Source: CABZJG01 sp902512685
Lineage (GTDB): Bacteria; Pseudomonadota; Alphaproteobacteria; Rhodobacterales; Rhodobacteraceae
DNA: 64,000 bases
Assembly: GCA_051201605.1 (NCBI GenBank)
Contig: CP179201.1
Span: forward strand, 3,782,001-3,846,000
Direction of reading: 5' to 3'
Part shown: positions 21,001-36,000 of the stretch, in pieces
Layout of the letters: every line of letters starts with the position of its first letter
How positions within the stretch are numbered: position 1 is the first letter of the stretch
Translations under genes and position numbers: made by a program
The notes under the pieces: model-generated
Told to the model about the DNA's origin: nothing
Databases searched by the model: none
Seen by the model: the letters and a program-made list of their open reading frames with translations, nothing else

Positions 21001-24000
21001 CTCCGTCAGAGAGATCGTAGAGACTTGATCATCAGCTAACTTGCCGTGGTTATTAACAACTGCTGTAATCTCAGCTGCACCAGTATCAATATCCTTATCT
21101 CCCAAGCTCACGCCACCATCCGTGAACGCTGCAGCCTTATTCGTCATTGCTGTCTTGAACTGCACGTCACCGGTGAAGGTGATCGAGCCTACACCATCAT
21201 CCGCAACCTTCGCAGCATTATCGGCAACTGTGTCTTGGTTGCCGCTAACCGTACCAAGCGTAACAGCGTCTGCAGCCAGTGGGCTCGCGGTGTTCGCGGT
21301 GATAAACGTGTCAAACTGCGTGTTGGTAAGCGTAATCGATGTAATACCGTTGCCCGCAACTTTGTCACCATTCGCAAGCAACGTCGTCTTCGCATCCGCA
21401 TTCGAAACTGAACCAACCGTAATTGAGTCCGCCGCAAACGCATCGTCCAGATTGGCCCCCGCACTACCAGCAACTGTGTTCAACTGCGTCTCCGTCAGAG
21501 AGATCGTAGAGACACCATCATCCGCAACCTTCGCAATATTGGTAACAACTGTGCCTTGGTTGCCGCTAACCGCACCAAGCGTGACAGAGGCCGCAGCCAG
21601 TGGGCTCGCGGTGTTCGCGGTGATAAACGTGTCAAACTGCGTGTTGGTAAGCGTAATCGATGTAATACCGTTGCCCGCAACTTTGTCACCATTCGCAAGC
21701 AACGTCGTCTTCGCATCCGCATTCGAAACTGAACCAACCGTAATTGAGTCCGCCGCAAACGCATCGTCCAGATTGGCCCCCGCACTACCAGCAACTGTGT
21801 TCAACTGCGTCTCCGTCAGAGAGATCGTAGAGACTTGATCATCAGCTAACTTGCCGTGGTTATTAACAACTGCTGTAATCTCAGCTGCACCAGTATCAAT
21901 ATCCTTATCTCCCAAGCTCACGCCACCATCCGTGAACGCTGCAGCCTTATTCGTCATTGCTGTCTTGAACTGCACGTCACCGGTGAAGGTGATCGAGCCT
22001 ACACCATCATCCGCAACCTTCGCAGCATTATCGGCAACTGTGTCTTGGTTGCCGCTAACCGTACCAAGCGTAACAGCGTCTGCAGCCAGTGGGCTCGCGG
22101 TGTTCGCGGTGATAAACGTGTCAAACTGCGTGTTGGTAAGCGTAATCGATGTAATACCGTTGCCCGCAACTTTGTCACCATTCGCAAGCAACGTCGTCTT
22201 CGCATCCGCATTCGAAACTGAACCAACCGTAATTGAGTCCGCCGCAAACGCATCGTCCAGATTGGCCCCCGCACTACCAGCAACTGTGTTCAACTGCGTC
22301 TCCGTCAGAGAGATCGTAGAGACTTGATCATCAGCTAACTTGCCGTGGTTATTAACAACTGCTGTAATCTCAGCTGCACCAGTATCAATATCCTTATCTC
22401 CCAAGCTCACGCCACCATCCGTGAACGCTGCAGCCTTATTCGTCATTGCTGTCTTGAACTGCACGTCACCGGTGAAGGTGATCGAGCCTACACCATCATC
22501 CGCAACCTTCGCAGCATTATCGGCAACTGTGTCTTGGTTGCCGCTAACCGTACCAAGCGTAACAGCGTCTGCAGCCAGTGGGCTCGCGGTGTTCGCGGTG
22601 ATAAACGTGTCAAACTGCGTGTTGGTAAGCGTAATCGATGTAATACCGTTGCCCGCAACTTTGTCACCATTCGCAAGCAACGTCGTCTTCGCATCCGCAT
22701 TCGAAACTGAACCAACCGTAATTGAGTCCGCCGCAAACGCATCGTCCAGATTGGCCCCCGCACTACCAGCAACTGTGTTCAACTGCGTCTCCGTCAGAGA
22801 GATCGTAGAGACTTGATCATCAGCTAACTTGCCGTGGTTATTAACAACTGCTGTAATCTCAGCTGCACCAGTATCAATATCCTTATCTCCCAAGCTCACG
22901 CCACCATCCGTGAACGCTGCAGCCTTATTCGTCATTGCTGTCTTGAACTGCACGTCACCGGTGAAGGTGATCGAGCCTACACCATCATCCGCAACCTTCG
23001 CAGCATTATCGGCAACTGTGTCTTGGTTGCCGCTAACCGTACCAAGCGTAACAGCGTCTGCAGCCAGTGGGCTCGCGGTGTTCGCGGTGATAAACGTGTC
23101 AAACTGCGTGTTGGTAAGCGTAATCGATGTAATACCGTTGCCCGCAACTTTGTCACCATTCGCAAGCAACGTCGTCTTCGCATCCGCATTCGAAACTGAA
23201 CCAACCGTAATTGAGTCCGCCGCAAACGCATCGTCCAGATTGGCCCCCGCACTACCAGCAACTGTGTTCAACTGCGTCTCCGTCAGAGAGATCGTAGAGA
23301 CACCATCATCCGCAACCTTCGCAATATTGGTAACAACTGTGCCTTGGTTACCACTAACCGCACCAAGCGTGACAGAGGCCGCAGCCAGTGGGCTCGCGGT
23401 GTTCGCGGTGATAAACGTGTCAAACTGCGTGTTGGTAAGCGTAATCGATGTAATACCGTTGCCCGCAACTTTGTCACCATTCGCAAGCAACGTCGTCTTC
23501 GCATCCGCATTCGAAACTGAACCAACCGTAATTGAGTCCGCCGCAAACGCATCGTCCAGATTGGCCCCCGCACTACCAGCAACTGTGTTCAACTGCGTCT
23601 CCGTCAGAGAGATCGTAGAGACACCATCATCCGCAACCTTCGCAATATTGGTAACAACTGTGCCTTGGTTACCACTAACCGCACCAAGCGTGACAGAGGC
23701 CGCAGCCAGTGGGCTCGCGGTGTTCGCGGTGATAAACGTGTCAAACTGCGTGTTGGTAAGCGTAATCGATGTAATACCGTTGCCCGCAACTTTGTCACCA
23801 TTCGCAAGCAACGTCGTCTTCGCATCCGCATTCGAAACTGAACCAACCGTAATTGAGTCCGCCGCAAACGCATCGTCCAGATTGGCCCCCGCACTACCAG
23901 CAACTGTGTTCAACTGCGTCTCCGTCAGAGAGATCGTAGAGACTTGATCATCAGCTAACTTGCCGTGGTTATTAACAACTGCTGTAATCTCAGCTGCACC

Positions 24001-27000
24001 AGTATCAATAACCTTATCTCCCAAGCTCACGCCACCATCCGTGAACGCTGCAGCCTTATTCGTCATTGCTGTCTTGAACTGCACGTCACCGGTGAAGGTG
24101 ATCGAGCCTACACCATCATCCGCAACCTTCGCAGCATTATCGGCAACTGTGTCTTGGTTGCCGCTAACCGTACCAAGCGTAACAGCGTCTGCAGCCAGTG
24201 GGCTCGCGGTGTTCGCGGTGATAAACGTGTCAAACTGCGTGTTGGTAAGCGTAATCGATGTAATACCGTTGCCCGCAACTTTGTCACCATTCGCAAGCAA
24301 CGTCGTCTTCGCATCCGCATTCGAAACTGAACCAACCGTAATTGAGTCCGCCGCAAACGCATCGTCCAGATTGGCCCCCGCACTACCAGCAACTGTGTTC
24401 AACTGCGTCTCCGTCAGAGAGATCGTAGAGACTTGATCATCAGCTAACTTGCCGTGGTTATTAACAACTGCTGTAATCTCAGCTGCACCAGTATCAATAT
24501 CCTTATCTCCCAAGCTCACGCCACCATCCGTGAACGCTGCAGCCTTATTCGTCATTGCTGTCTTGAACTGCACGTCACCGGTGAAGGTGATCGAGCCTAC
24601 ACCATCATCCGCAACCTTCGCAGCATTATCGGCAACTGTGTCTTGGTTGCCGCTAACCGTACCAAGCGTAACAGCGTCTGCAGCCAGTGGGCTCGCGGTG
24701 TTCGCGGTGATAAACGTGTCAAACTGCGTGTTGGTAAGCGTAATCGATGTAATACCGTTGCCCGCAACTTTGTCACCATTCGCAAGCAACGTCGTCTTCG
24801 CATCCGCATTCGAAACTGAACCAACCGTAATTGAGTCCGCCGCAAACGCATCGTCCAGATTGGCCCCCGCACTACCAGCAACTGTGTTCAACTGCGTCTC
24901 CGTCAGAGAGATCGTAGAGACACCATCATCCGCAACCTTCGCAATATTGGTAACAACTGTGCCTTGGTTACCACTAACCGCACCAAGCGTGACAGAGGCC
25001 GCAGCCAGTGGGCTCGCGGTGTTCGCGGTGATAAACGTGTCAAACTGCGTGTTGGTAAGCGTAATCGATGTAATACCGTTGCCCGCAACTTTGTCACCAT
25101 TCGCAAGCAACGTCGTCTTCGCATCCGCATTCGAAACTGAACCAACCGTAATTGAGTCCGCCGCAAACGCATCGTCCAGATTGGCCCCCGCACTACCAGC
25201 AACTGTGTTCAACTGCGTCTCCGTCAGAGAGATCGTAGAGACTTGATCATCAGCTAACTTGCCGTGGTTATTAACAACTGCTGTAATCTCAGCTGCACCA
25301 GTATCAATATCCTTATCTCCCAAGCTCACGCCACCATCCGTGAACGCTGCAGCCTTATTCGTCATTGCTGTCTTGAACTGCACGTCACCGGTGAAGGTGA
25401 TCGAGCCTACACCATCATCCGCAACCTTCGCAGCATTATCGGCAACTGTGTCTTGGTTGCCGCTAACCGTACCAAGCGTAACAGCGTCTGCAGCCAGTGG
25501 GCTCGCGGTGTTCGCGGTGATAAACGTGTCAAACTGCGTGTTGGTAAGCGTAATCGATGTAATACCGTTGCCCGCAACTTTGTCACCATTCGCAAGCAAC
25601 GTCGTCTTCGCATCCGCATTCGAAACTGAACCAACCGTAATTGAGTCCGCCGCAAACGCATCGTCCAGATTGGCCCCCGCACTACCAGCAACTGTGTTCA
25701 ACTGCGTCTCCGTCAGAGAGATCGTAGAGACACCATCATCCGCAACCTTCGCAATATTGGTAACAACTGTGCCTTGGTTGCCGCTAACCGCACCAAGCGT
25801 GACAGAGGCCGCAGCCAGTGGGCTCGCGGTGTTCGCGGTGATAAACGTGTCAAACTGCGTGTTGGTAAGCGTAATCGATGTAATACCGTTGCCCGCAACT
25901 TTGTCACCATTCGCAAGCAACGTCGTCTTCGCATCCGCATTCGAAACTGAACCAACCGTAATTGAGTCCGCCGCAAACGCATCGTCCAGATTGGCCCCCG
26001 CACTACCAGCAACTGTGTTCAACTGCGTCTCCGTCAGAGAGATCGTAGAGACCCCATCATCCACAACCTTCGCAATATTGGTAACAACTGTGCCTTGGTT
26101 GCCACTAACCGCACCAAGCGTGACAGAGGCCGCAGCCAATGGGCTCGCGGTGTTCGCGGTGATAAACGTGTCAAACTGCGTGTTGGTAAGCGTAATCGAT
26201 GTAATACCGTTGTCCGCAACTTTGTCACCATTCGCAAGCAACGTCGTCTTCGCATCCGCATTCGAAACTGAACCAACCGTAATTGAGTCCGCCGCAAACG
26301 CATCGTCCAGATTGGCCCCCGCACTACCAGCCGCTGTGTTCAACTGCGTCTCTGTCAACGAGATCGTAGTGATAGCATTTGTAGCAAATTTAGAGCTTGA
26401 CGTTGCTACTGTTCCAGCCGCTGTAGTAATCGTACCATTTGTCAAAGAAATCGACGCAGCACCAATGTTACTATCCGCGATACTAGTTTTGTTCGCCTCT
26501 ACTGCCGCATCGTTGGCCAGTGTAGCATCAGTAATAGTACCAGTATTAGCTGCGGCTATCGTGCTAAGATCAGTAACATCTTGTGAAGCATTTGTAACTG
26601 AGCCCGTGATTACAATCGATACTGAGTTTGGAACAGTGGCGCCCGCAGAACCAAAAACAGCAGCCTGATCACTCAATGTACCTGTAATAGTGGTAGCTTG
26701 TGGCGAGTCTATTGTGCCGAGAGTATATGTATCGAAGGTCTTAATGTTTGCTGCGGTTACGTTTGTCACAGGCGTTGATTGATCGTAAATATCTATGTTG
26801 ACCGCGCTGTCTGCGGATATTGTATTATCAGCAATTTTAGCCAAGAAGCTTGTGATCTCAGCTTCAGTTCCCGTAACTTTCGCAACGGCATTAATGTCAA
26901 TGTTACCGAACGTTTTACCAGCGCCGGGGCCAACTAAATTCAGAACATCCTGTGCAACTAAAGAAACAGAGTCCGTAAGGGTAACCTTATAGTTCAAACC

Positions 27001-30000
27001 CGATGCGACTTTCGAGGCTGCTACATCGGTCTGAAATTGCTGAATGTCGGCAAGCGTGCCGCTAATTGTTGTTACGTTACTCACAGTGTTGACGACACCT
27101 GAAGTACCGTTTGCAACGATATAGTTAATGTCAGTTGCAGCAGAAGTGGCGTCTGTTTCACCTGAAATCGTAACTGCTTCGTTGCCTAGGCCAGCTACAT
27201 CGCCAGCATTCGCGCTGGTGTATATTGCGCGCACTGCCGCAGCCGTGCCCGTAATGGTGGTAATTTCGCCGGAGCCAGAAGCCTGAACAGTCAAATCTAC
27301 AACTTTAGAACCTGCTGATCCATTGATGTTTGAGACAATTGTATTCAAGTCTGCAGCCGCAGCAGAATTTCCGGTGTCTGTTACAGTTACTGTCGTTTCA
27401 TCTCCAAGACCAGCAATTCCAGTCGATCCGTAAACACTGGCCATATCAGATGCATTTCCTGATATCGCTGCCACATCGCTTGCTGTTACCGTGCCAGAAG
27501 TATTGGTATCTGCCGTTTTCAGATCAGCCGCTGCGATTGTTGTATCGGTTAAAGTTGCATTCTCATTCCCGAGGTTTGAAATTGCCGAACTGCCAGCAGC
27601 GTAAGAGACATTTACGTCGGCCACTGCGCCAGTAATGGTTGTGGCAGACGAAGCATCAACTGTACCACTAGTCTCGCTGTCTAGTGTGTTCAAGCTAGTC
27701 GCAGCAACCGATGTATCATTTATCGTTGCAGTCTCACCTACATCGCCCAAATCCTCGAAGTCGTCATCCTGCAGAACCGTCGTAATATCTGCTGCTGATC
27801 CAGTAATTGTTGTAATGGAGGTCGCTTCAATATCATCAGTCGTGTCATCGACAGAATTTTCAATATTTATCAAATCTGCCGCCGTAGCGCTCGTGCCGGT
27901 GATATTTATTGTCTGAGCCCCATCCGATCCTGTACCCCACCCGAGGCCGGACACTGTAGATGTATCTTGGGCGTCGAACGCATCGGCAATATCTTCCGCA
28001 GACCCAGTTATGGCAGTCGCAGAACCCGCTGTCACAACACCACCAGTATTTGCGTCAGCTGTTTTAAGCTCCGAAGCAGCTAGGTTGGTATCATTTAGCG
28101 ACACACTTTCATTGCCTAATCCACTAATTGTGCTGGCGGCATATGCGGCATTAACTTCAGACGCGCTGCCAGTTAGCGTTGTCACATCTGAAGCATCAAT
28201 TGCCCCAGACGTTCTACTATCAATATTTGTAAGCGTTGTAGCGGCAAGCGTGGTATCTGTGACCGTAACGGCTTCTGTACCTAATCCAGTTACATAATTG
28301 GTAGCAAGCACGGTGTACACGTCTGCGCCAGCCCCGGAGACCGTAGTCGCGTCAGACACATCGATTGTGCCACTTGTTTCAGCCTTTATCGTGATCAAGC
28401 GCGCTGCGTTTGCAGTTGTATCCGACAAAGTCACATTTGGATTAGCAGCTTCATTTACGACAGCGGAAGTAAGCACGGTATGAATGTTGTCAGCTGTACC
28501 GGTGAATGTTCCTACACCAGATGCGTCAACCTTATTTGTATGGTTTGAACTTCCATACTTACTTGTTACCGCCGCAGCCAGGGTAGCCACGTCATCTGCG
28601 CTCACAGAACTACCGCTTACTGTTAAAGCGGGATAATTAGTATCCCAATTTATTACGCTTGAATTACCCAATAGGGTTGTAAGATTTGCAGCCGTACCAG
28701 AGATAGCACTTACACTTGTTAGGCTAATATTCCCAGAAGTGTCGCTAGACAATGCTACCAAATCGGATGCAGACGGCGATCCTGTAATTACGATTGCCTC
28801 GTTACCCAGGCCGGTAAAATCGCTTGATCCGGCGTCGTACAGGGCAACGGCGTCACTTGCTGCTCCGGTTAATGTAGTCACGTTAGAGACATTCACTGCA
28901 GAAACCGTTTTGCCAGAAAGATCGGTTAGATCCGCAGGGTCTACGTTTGTGGTTGCTACCGTTATTGAGAGGATATTTTTTGCGCTATCAGGCAAGCCAT
29001 TGGTTGAATGTACCAGATCTGCAAGTACGCCACTATCTACAGTGGCAGTTACCACAGGCGTGCCGCTCATAATAATAACGTTTGCAATAGACGCAGTTCC
29101 ATCGTCAACGGTTAGTGGCGCTGCGCTATTAATCGTGATTTGGCTCGATGCACCGAGAACCGCCGCAATATTGTCATCCGTACCTGTTATTTCTGTTGCA
29201 GCTGACGCAGCAACCGCCTTATCGGTATTGGCATTAATCGTAATCAAGTCAGCAGCATCAACAGACGCACCATCTACTGTTGCCGTTAGAGTACTAGCCA
29301 CGTGTGAAACGCCAGACGATGCCATAACTGAAGCAATATCCGATGCGGTACCTGTTATGCTCGTCGCTGTATTAATATTCACAGAACCCGCAGTGGCAGC
29401 GTCTACAGTTTTCACGTCTGCTGCAGCTACAGTGGAATTTGTGATCCGCGCGTCTACAGCTGATGAACCACTCACGGTCAGCGTAACACCGCCCGAAGCA
29501 AATACAGACTTCACATTATCAAGAGAGCCCTCAATTGTTGTCACAGCTGTGCCATCCACAGCAACTGATGTTGAACTGGCAATTGTAGCGAGGTTAGAAG
29601 CTGATACCTCGCTATCAGTCACTTCAATCGTCAGCGCATTATTACCATTATCATTGTCGAGCGTGATTAAAGTCGCCGCGTCATTTTCTGTAATAGTTGC
29701 GGTAATTACGTTGGTTGTAAGTGCATCCAGAGTATTAATTTGAGCTACACTTGCCGAACCAGATGACACGTTGAAGAGTAAATCTGCATCTTTAGTGACT
29801 TGCGATGATGTGGCCGAGCTCACTATGTTATCAGAGGTGCCGCGCAACTCGGTAACAGACGTAGCGGTAATAGTTCCAGACGTAGCTGCATCGATAGCTA
29901 CGACGTTTGCAGCATCAGCGTAAGAGTTTCCATCTTCGTCCGTAATCGAAGCGGTAAAGTCAGAGTCGAGCGTGACGCCAGATGAGGCGATTAGTGCCGC

Positions 30001-33000
30001 GACTTCGCTGGCAGTGCCACTTAAATTTTCCACTGCCGTCGCTGTGATTGCCACAGATGTCTTGGCATCTAAAGCAACTAGCTTTGCAGCATCTAGGTCG
30101 GTCGTGGTCACTGTAACAGTAATTGCATCAGTGCTTGCAGTAGTAAGACCATCAAGCGCCGCAATGTCATTTGAAGTCGCAGTCGCAGTTACAACACCTG
30201 ACGTATTCCCCGCGATGGAATTTATGTCCGCCACACTTGCAGTGGTATCGGTTATTGTGGAGGTGTAATTCGCGGGCGAGTTATGTGAAAAGCTAGCCTC
30301 CGCCTGGGCCGACTTTAAGTCTGCGGCCAAACCACTTATGTCTGTTAAACCGCTTGCATTAACAGACCCCGAAGTATCTTGAAGTATGGTTAATACATTT
30401 GTTGCAGTGGCGGTTGATCCACCTGTTACATCTATGGTTGCAGAATAGTTCGCAGCTAAATCTAGGTTTCCAGTACCGGCGCCATCGTTCAGACCAGCCA
30501 AAGTTACAAGATCACTAACCGGTCCTGTCACTGAAGTGACGTTGGACGCATTTACTGTTCCTGATGTCTGGGTTGCTATTTCTATCAACTTGGCTGCGGT
30601 CAGAGACGTGTCACTCACGACGACATTGTAATTTCCGGTTGTGCTAGTCCCATCGTTAAGATCGATTTCACTTGTTATGTTCCATAGTCCGGTTGAACTG
30701 CCATCTCCTCGCAATTCGTCATAAGTCGCTGTAATTTCGGTGACAGCCGTCGCATCTACCGTTGCGCTGGTTTTAGTTATAATTGAATTGAGCTGCGCCG
30801 CAGTTGCGCCAAGCGAGCCGATTGTGATGGTCAAATTATCTGCGTTGTCAGATGTTAGTCCCATCAAATTGTTTGCGGCATCATCGCCAGAGTCGACGGC
30901 ACTAGTTGAAACAACAGCCGTTAAAACTGAGCCTGACCCTGTGGTGGATACCATGCTATTGATCTGAGTGACTGTAGCAGTTTCACCATTGTCGAGCGTT
31001 ACGTCAACATCCGAAGCATTCAGATCAAGTCCGCTTGAAGCAAGGGCGGTAACAACCTCCGAAGCAGTGCCTGTTATAGTAGTGGCTTCACTAGTTGTAA
31101 CTTTTACGCCAGTCCGCCCATCAATTGTACTTAGATCACCAGCATCAAGTGACGCACCAGCCACCGTTACGGTTAATTGATTTACTACCGATACAGGTAG
31201 ATTTGATACTAGGTCAGCAATAGCCGTGGTGCTAACAGTACCAGTCACCACGCCACCTGGATCACCATCTTGGTTCGAAGCGGTCGTTAAAGTCTTGATT
31301 TCGGCAGCAGTAGCCGACTGCACAACACCGCTGTCATTCACTAATGTGAATGCGGTCTTGCCTGTGAGCGTGATATTGCTATTCGTTCCACCTCCGACAA
31401 CATCCAAAAGGTCGGCCGAAGTACCAGTAATTGTCTCAATTAGAGATAAATCCACCGTGGTTGATGCATTACTGGTGCCAAGAGATATAGCTTCACTTGC
31501 TTTTAGTGTATTACTGCTTGGATTTGGCTGCACAATATCCAGTGCGGCAGCAGCTGTGATTAAGTCACCATCAGCCTTTAATGTTGAAAACGCACTTGCC
31601 TGAGAGGAAGTAGCCACCTGAATTACGTCTATTGCCGACGCGTCTACAGCGCCTTCCGTAAAGCCTGTCAGTGTAATAATCGATGTCAGAGCGGAGGTTT
31701 CTTTACTATCAACAACGCTCGTCCCAGCGGTAACAGTAAACGTCACTGCGCTTGAACCGGTTGTCGTTAGAGAAATTTGCCCCAATCCAACTTTTTCAAC
31801 CAGAGATACAAGCTCCGCATTAGTTCCGGTAATAGTTGCCACTGCGGTCGCGTCAACAGCAGCACCCGTAAGGTCATTTAACGCCTGGAGATCAGCAGCG
31901 GAAACTGATGATACGGTATCCAGAACCATAGAAATCTGATCGGCGGATGTACCACTAAGCGTTTTGAGAGTTGCAACAACCCCAGAAGCCGCTGTCGCAG
32001 TGACAGTACCTGCCGTAAGAGCTACGATATCATTTATATCTGCCACGCTAGAATTTCCGGTAATTTCAGCCACAAAATCTGCAGCTAAATTTATCGTTGG
32101 CGTTGTTGCTGTTGCTGCGGCCTCCAAAGTCGTCATTGCCGATGCATCGCCAGAAATAGAACCAACGGCCGTCGCATTTACGACAGTGCTGGTTGCGCCA
32201 TCGACAGTGTTCAGGTCCGCAGCGCTCACTGCTGCATCTCCGTTTGTCCAACTTACAATGACGTTAATTGAGTCAGAGCCTGTAGTATTTAGCCCAGTAA
32301 GGTTGGAAGCATTATCTGAAACTGATGCACTAATCGCACCGCTCGTCGCCGCCTTGTATCCATTTACACTAGCAACAGACGCAGGGTCATTAACGGTTAC
32401 AGTGAAATCACCATCTAGCGAAACCCCTGAGTCAGATGCCAAAGCAGCGTTAATATCCGCCGCATCACCACTGATACCAGTCACTGCGTTCGCTATGATA
32501 TCGACTGTTGTTTTTGAGCTCACGGCGGTCAAGTCAGTAGCCGCTTCGTTTCCTGTTGCAATTGTAATAGTTAGCGCATTGCTTCCGGTCAGCGTTTTCA
32601 GTGTCGCGGTGTCCTGCTCGCTGACAGTGGCGGTTATAACACCGCTTGTTTCGGCATCCATTTTTTTGATGTTAGCGACAGATGCACTGCCGGAAACGGC
32701 AACATCTGCAGATGTCCCGATTGAGATGCTACTAGCTTTGATGGCATCAGCAAATGTACCAAGATTGGATGAGGTAGCGGTAAACGCTGAAGCAGAAGCC
32801 GTAACGGCTCCCGATCCAATTGCCCCTGCTACAGTCAATACGTCACCAGCGGCCAATGTTGCGTTTGCGGACTGATTATCAAAAGTAACGTTAACATTCG
32901 CTAAGTTACTGATTTGTCCTGAGCGAGCATCTAAAACTGCCGAGACATCCGAAACGTTGCCAGTTAGCGTGGTAACACCGGTTGCATCTATAGCACCTGA

Positions 33001-36000
33001 GGTATCATCAATAATTACTTTCATATCAGCAGCACTAACAGAGGAATTTGTGAGATCTACTGTGTAATCACCATCTAGGGTCACTTTGCCTTCGGTGATA
33101 ATATCCTCGATATCAGAGTCAGTTCCCGTAATAGCTGTGTAAGCAGTTGCATCGACAGTGACCCCAGAAAGAGGCGGAATCAATGCTTCCAATTCGGCTG
33201 TTGTGGCAGCAGTAGAACTTCCGCCTGGAATTGATATCTGAATTCCAAAAGCTGAACTTGTACCAATTTGCCCTGTTGCAATCTCGCCTAAGAGAGTGCC
33301 CGCATTGCTTACATCGCCAATTTGAGAGGCCGTCCCTTGAAATGTCGGCACGCCCAGTGCGAGTACGGTCCCTGATGTAAAGGCGGAGATCGATAGAACA
33401 TCAGCAACAGAAACAGCTGTTTCGTCACTTAGAGAAAATTTTGCTGTTGTCAGTCCAGAAATTGCGGGATCAGAATTACCAGCTTCCGTAACAAGAGACT
33501 TCGCGTCTGCCAAGCTACCGTTAACACGGGTCACTGCGGTTGCATTTATGGCAGATCCTAGGCCGCCAACTGCTAATTTGCCTTCTAAAGTAAGCAAGTC
33601 AGCTGAATTAACGGTCTTGTCGGAAATAGTGATACCGTAAACATTTACCCCTGTCAGGTTGTCAAGTGTGGCTAAGTCGCCCTCAGAAATTACCGCATCG
33701 ACGTTTTCGCCTGATGCTTTAGCATTATTGAGCTTGATGGCCTGAGCAACACTAATCGACAGCGTATTGTTACTATCATCTTGGGCAAATAATCCACCTG
33801 CACCACTCGCAGTCCCTAGCTTCGTTATAGAGTTATTTGTTACTGCGTCAGCATATGCTTCTAGCTCGGCAGCGGTCCCTGTAAGCTTTCCATTACCCAA
33901 AACATCTACAAGATTAACCCGAGATGCCGCGGCAAGCAGATCAGTAGCGTCAATGACACCGCTGTTACTGGCATATACAACCGTTGACGTGTCGGCAAAA
34001 GTTACAGTACCACCTTGGCCGATGTCGGGCGATGATGAACCAAACAAATCATCCATAACAGTTGTTGAATTTGTTTCGACAAATGAGCTGGAATTGGTTA
34101 GGTCAACATTTCCAGGAAACCCATCAACTGCCGCCTTAAGGTCTGTTAAATTGACACCAGTTGCCGCTATTGAGCCATTTGCGCCGCTCGCGACTTTATT
34201 GGTGGCAGTTGTCGGGGAAGGTAAACCAATAAAAGTAGCGCTTGCGGCATAGTCATCGCCATCATACACCACAGTATTGCCAGAGACAGTATAGACCAGC
34301 CCAGAAGCCACTGGGGTAGTGCCACTTCCATTAATTGTTACAGCAGGATCGAACGTCAGCTTCGCAGTCACTGATGAATTAAATTCTATTTTACCGCTTG
34401 CTGCGCTCCCTACTTGAGCGTTTAGCGAAGCTAACTCAGAAAGCGTCCCAGTTACAACCTGAACTCCATTAGTGCCTCCGGCATTAACGCCCAATCCGGT
34501 TAAATTAAGTAGACTTAATAAGTCAGTGGCAGCAACAGCACTGCCCTGATCTTCAACACTAACGGTCACGTTGTTATCGACAGCGCCTTCACCAGTGTTG
34601 TTAGTGATGGTCACTAACTCTGAGATGTCTGAACTTTGCACACTTGCAGTTATAACACCCGAAGTCAGTGCATCTAATGTATTGAATTCGCTGACCGAAA
34701 CTGCGTCGCTTACAGAGATTGCCACAGAATTGGCGGTGGTAACACCAGAAGCTGATAAGGCCGCATTTACTTCGGCTAGCTTGCCCGTGAGTTGAGTAAT
34801 CCCTGTTGCGTCTATGGCAACCGACGTTAATCCATCCATTGCGGTTAGGTCTGTGGCAGCTACAACTCCTGCGGGTACGGTTACAGTAATCGCATCAGTG
34901 CCAGCAGTACCCAAAGTTAACAACTCAGAGACCGTTTCCGTGTTTACAATCTCAGCGGTAATAACGCCGCTCGTATCATCCTTAATTTTATTTACTTGAT
35001 CTACTGTACCAGTACCGCTGGTAGCAGTAGCAATATAATTGCCATCCGTGACTATATTAGCTTCATCTGCATCTACTACTGCCACTATTTCAGTTACGGT
35101 TCCCGTAATTGTCCCAACTGCTATCGCAGTAACCGGAACCGTTGTTAGACCATCAACTGTAGTCAGATCAGCAGCCGCAGCACTTGTATCCGTCACTGTG
35201 ATTGTCAGCGCGTTATTACCATTCGCGTCATCAACTGTTTTCAGTGTCGATAGATCACCTTCCGTGACAGTCGCTGTGATTATGCCAGTTGTATCTGCAT
35301 CTAACGTATTAATCTGCGCAACTGAGGCCGTACCACTATTCACTGTAGCGACATAGTCACCATCAGTAGTGATATTTGACTCATCGAAAATAGCCTGAAT
35401 CTGACTAATCGAGCCCGTAATTTCAGTTACGTTTTGCGCCCCGACAGATGTAACATTAGCTTTACCTAGCAGGTTAGTTAGATCCGCAGCAGTCTCAACC
35501 CCAACGCCTATTGTTGCGCTCATGGAAGTCGGGTTCGTAACTTTTTCGTCACTGAGCAAGCTGTTTATTTGCGATATGGAGCCGGTGACAACTGTAGCTG
35601 CCGTTGCATTCACTGCAACGGACGTTAATACACTTAATGCCGACAAATCAGTTGCCGCATGCACCCCGACAGGTACGGTTACAGTAATCGCATCAGTGCC
35701 AGCAGTACCCAGAGTTAACAACTTAGAGACCGTTTCCGTGTTTACAATCTCAGCGGTAATAACGCCGCTCGTATCATCCTTAATTTTATTTACTTGATCT
35801 ACTGTACCGGTACCGCTGGTAGCAGTAGCAATATAATTGCCATCCGTGACTATATTAGCTTCATCTGCATCTACTACTGCCACTATTTCAGTTACGGTTC
35901 CCGTAATTGTCCCAACTGCTATCGCAGTAACCGGAACCGTTGTTAGACCATCAACTGTAGTCAGATCAGCAGCCGCAGCACTTGTATCCGTCACTGTGAT

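Noticed and set aside
16170..26324. Arg/Leu-rich minus-strand frames of 90-99 codons repeating in every unit
   Set aside because: They are the shifted frame of the giant gene, with no ribosome-binding sites and highly biased composition.
15480..26384. Regular repeats considered as a CRISPR array
   Set aside because: Units are 321 or 489 bp, keep a reading frame and have no short repeat/unique spacer alternation.
16823..26668. Many long plus-strand open frames opposite the repeat array (up to 469 codons) and a second set in another frame
   Set aside because: They repeat with exactly the period of the array, start inside each unit and have compositions that follow from the reverse of Ala/Thr/Val codons. 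They are shadows of the giant gene.
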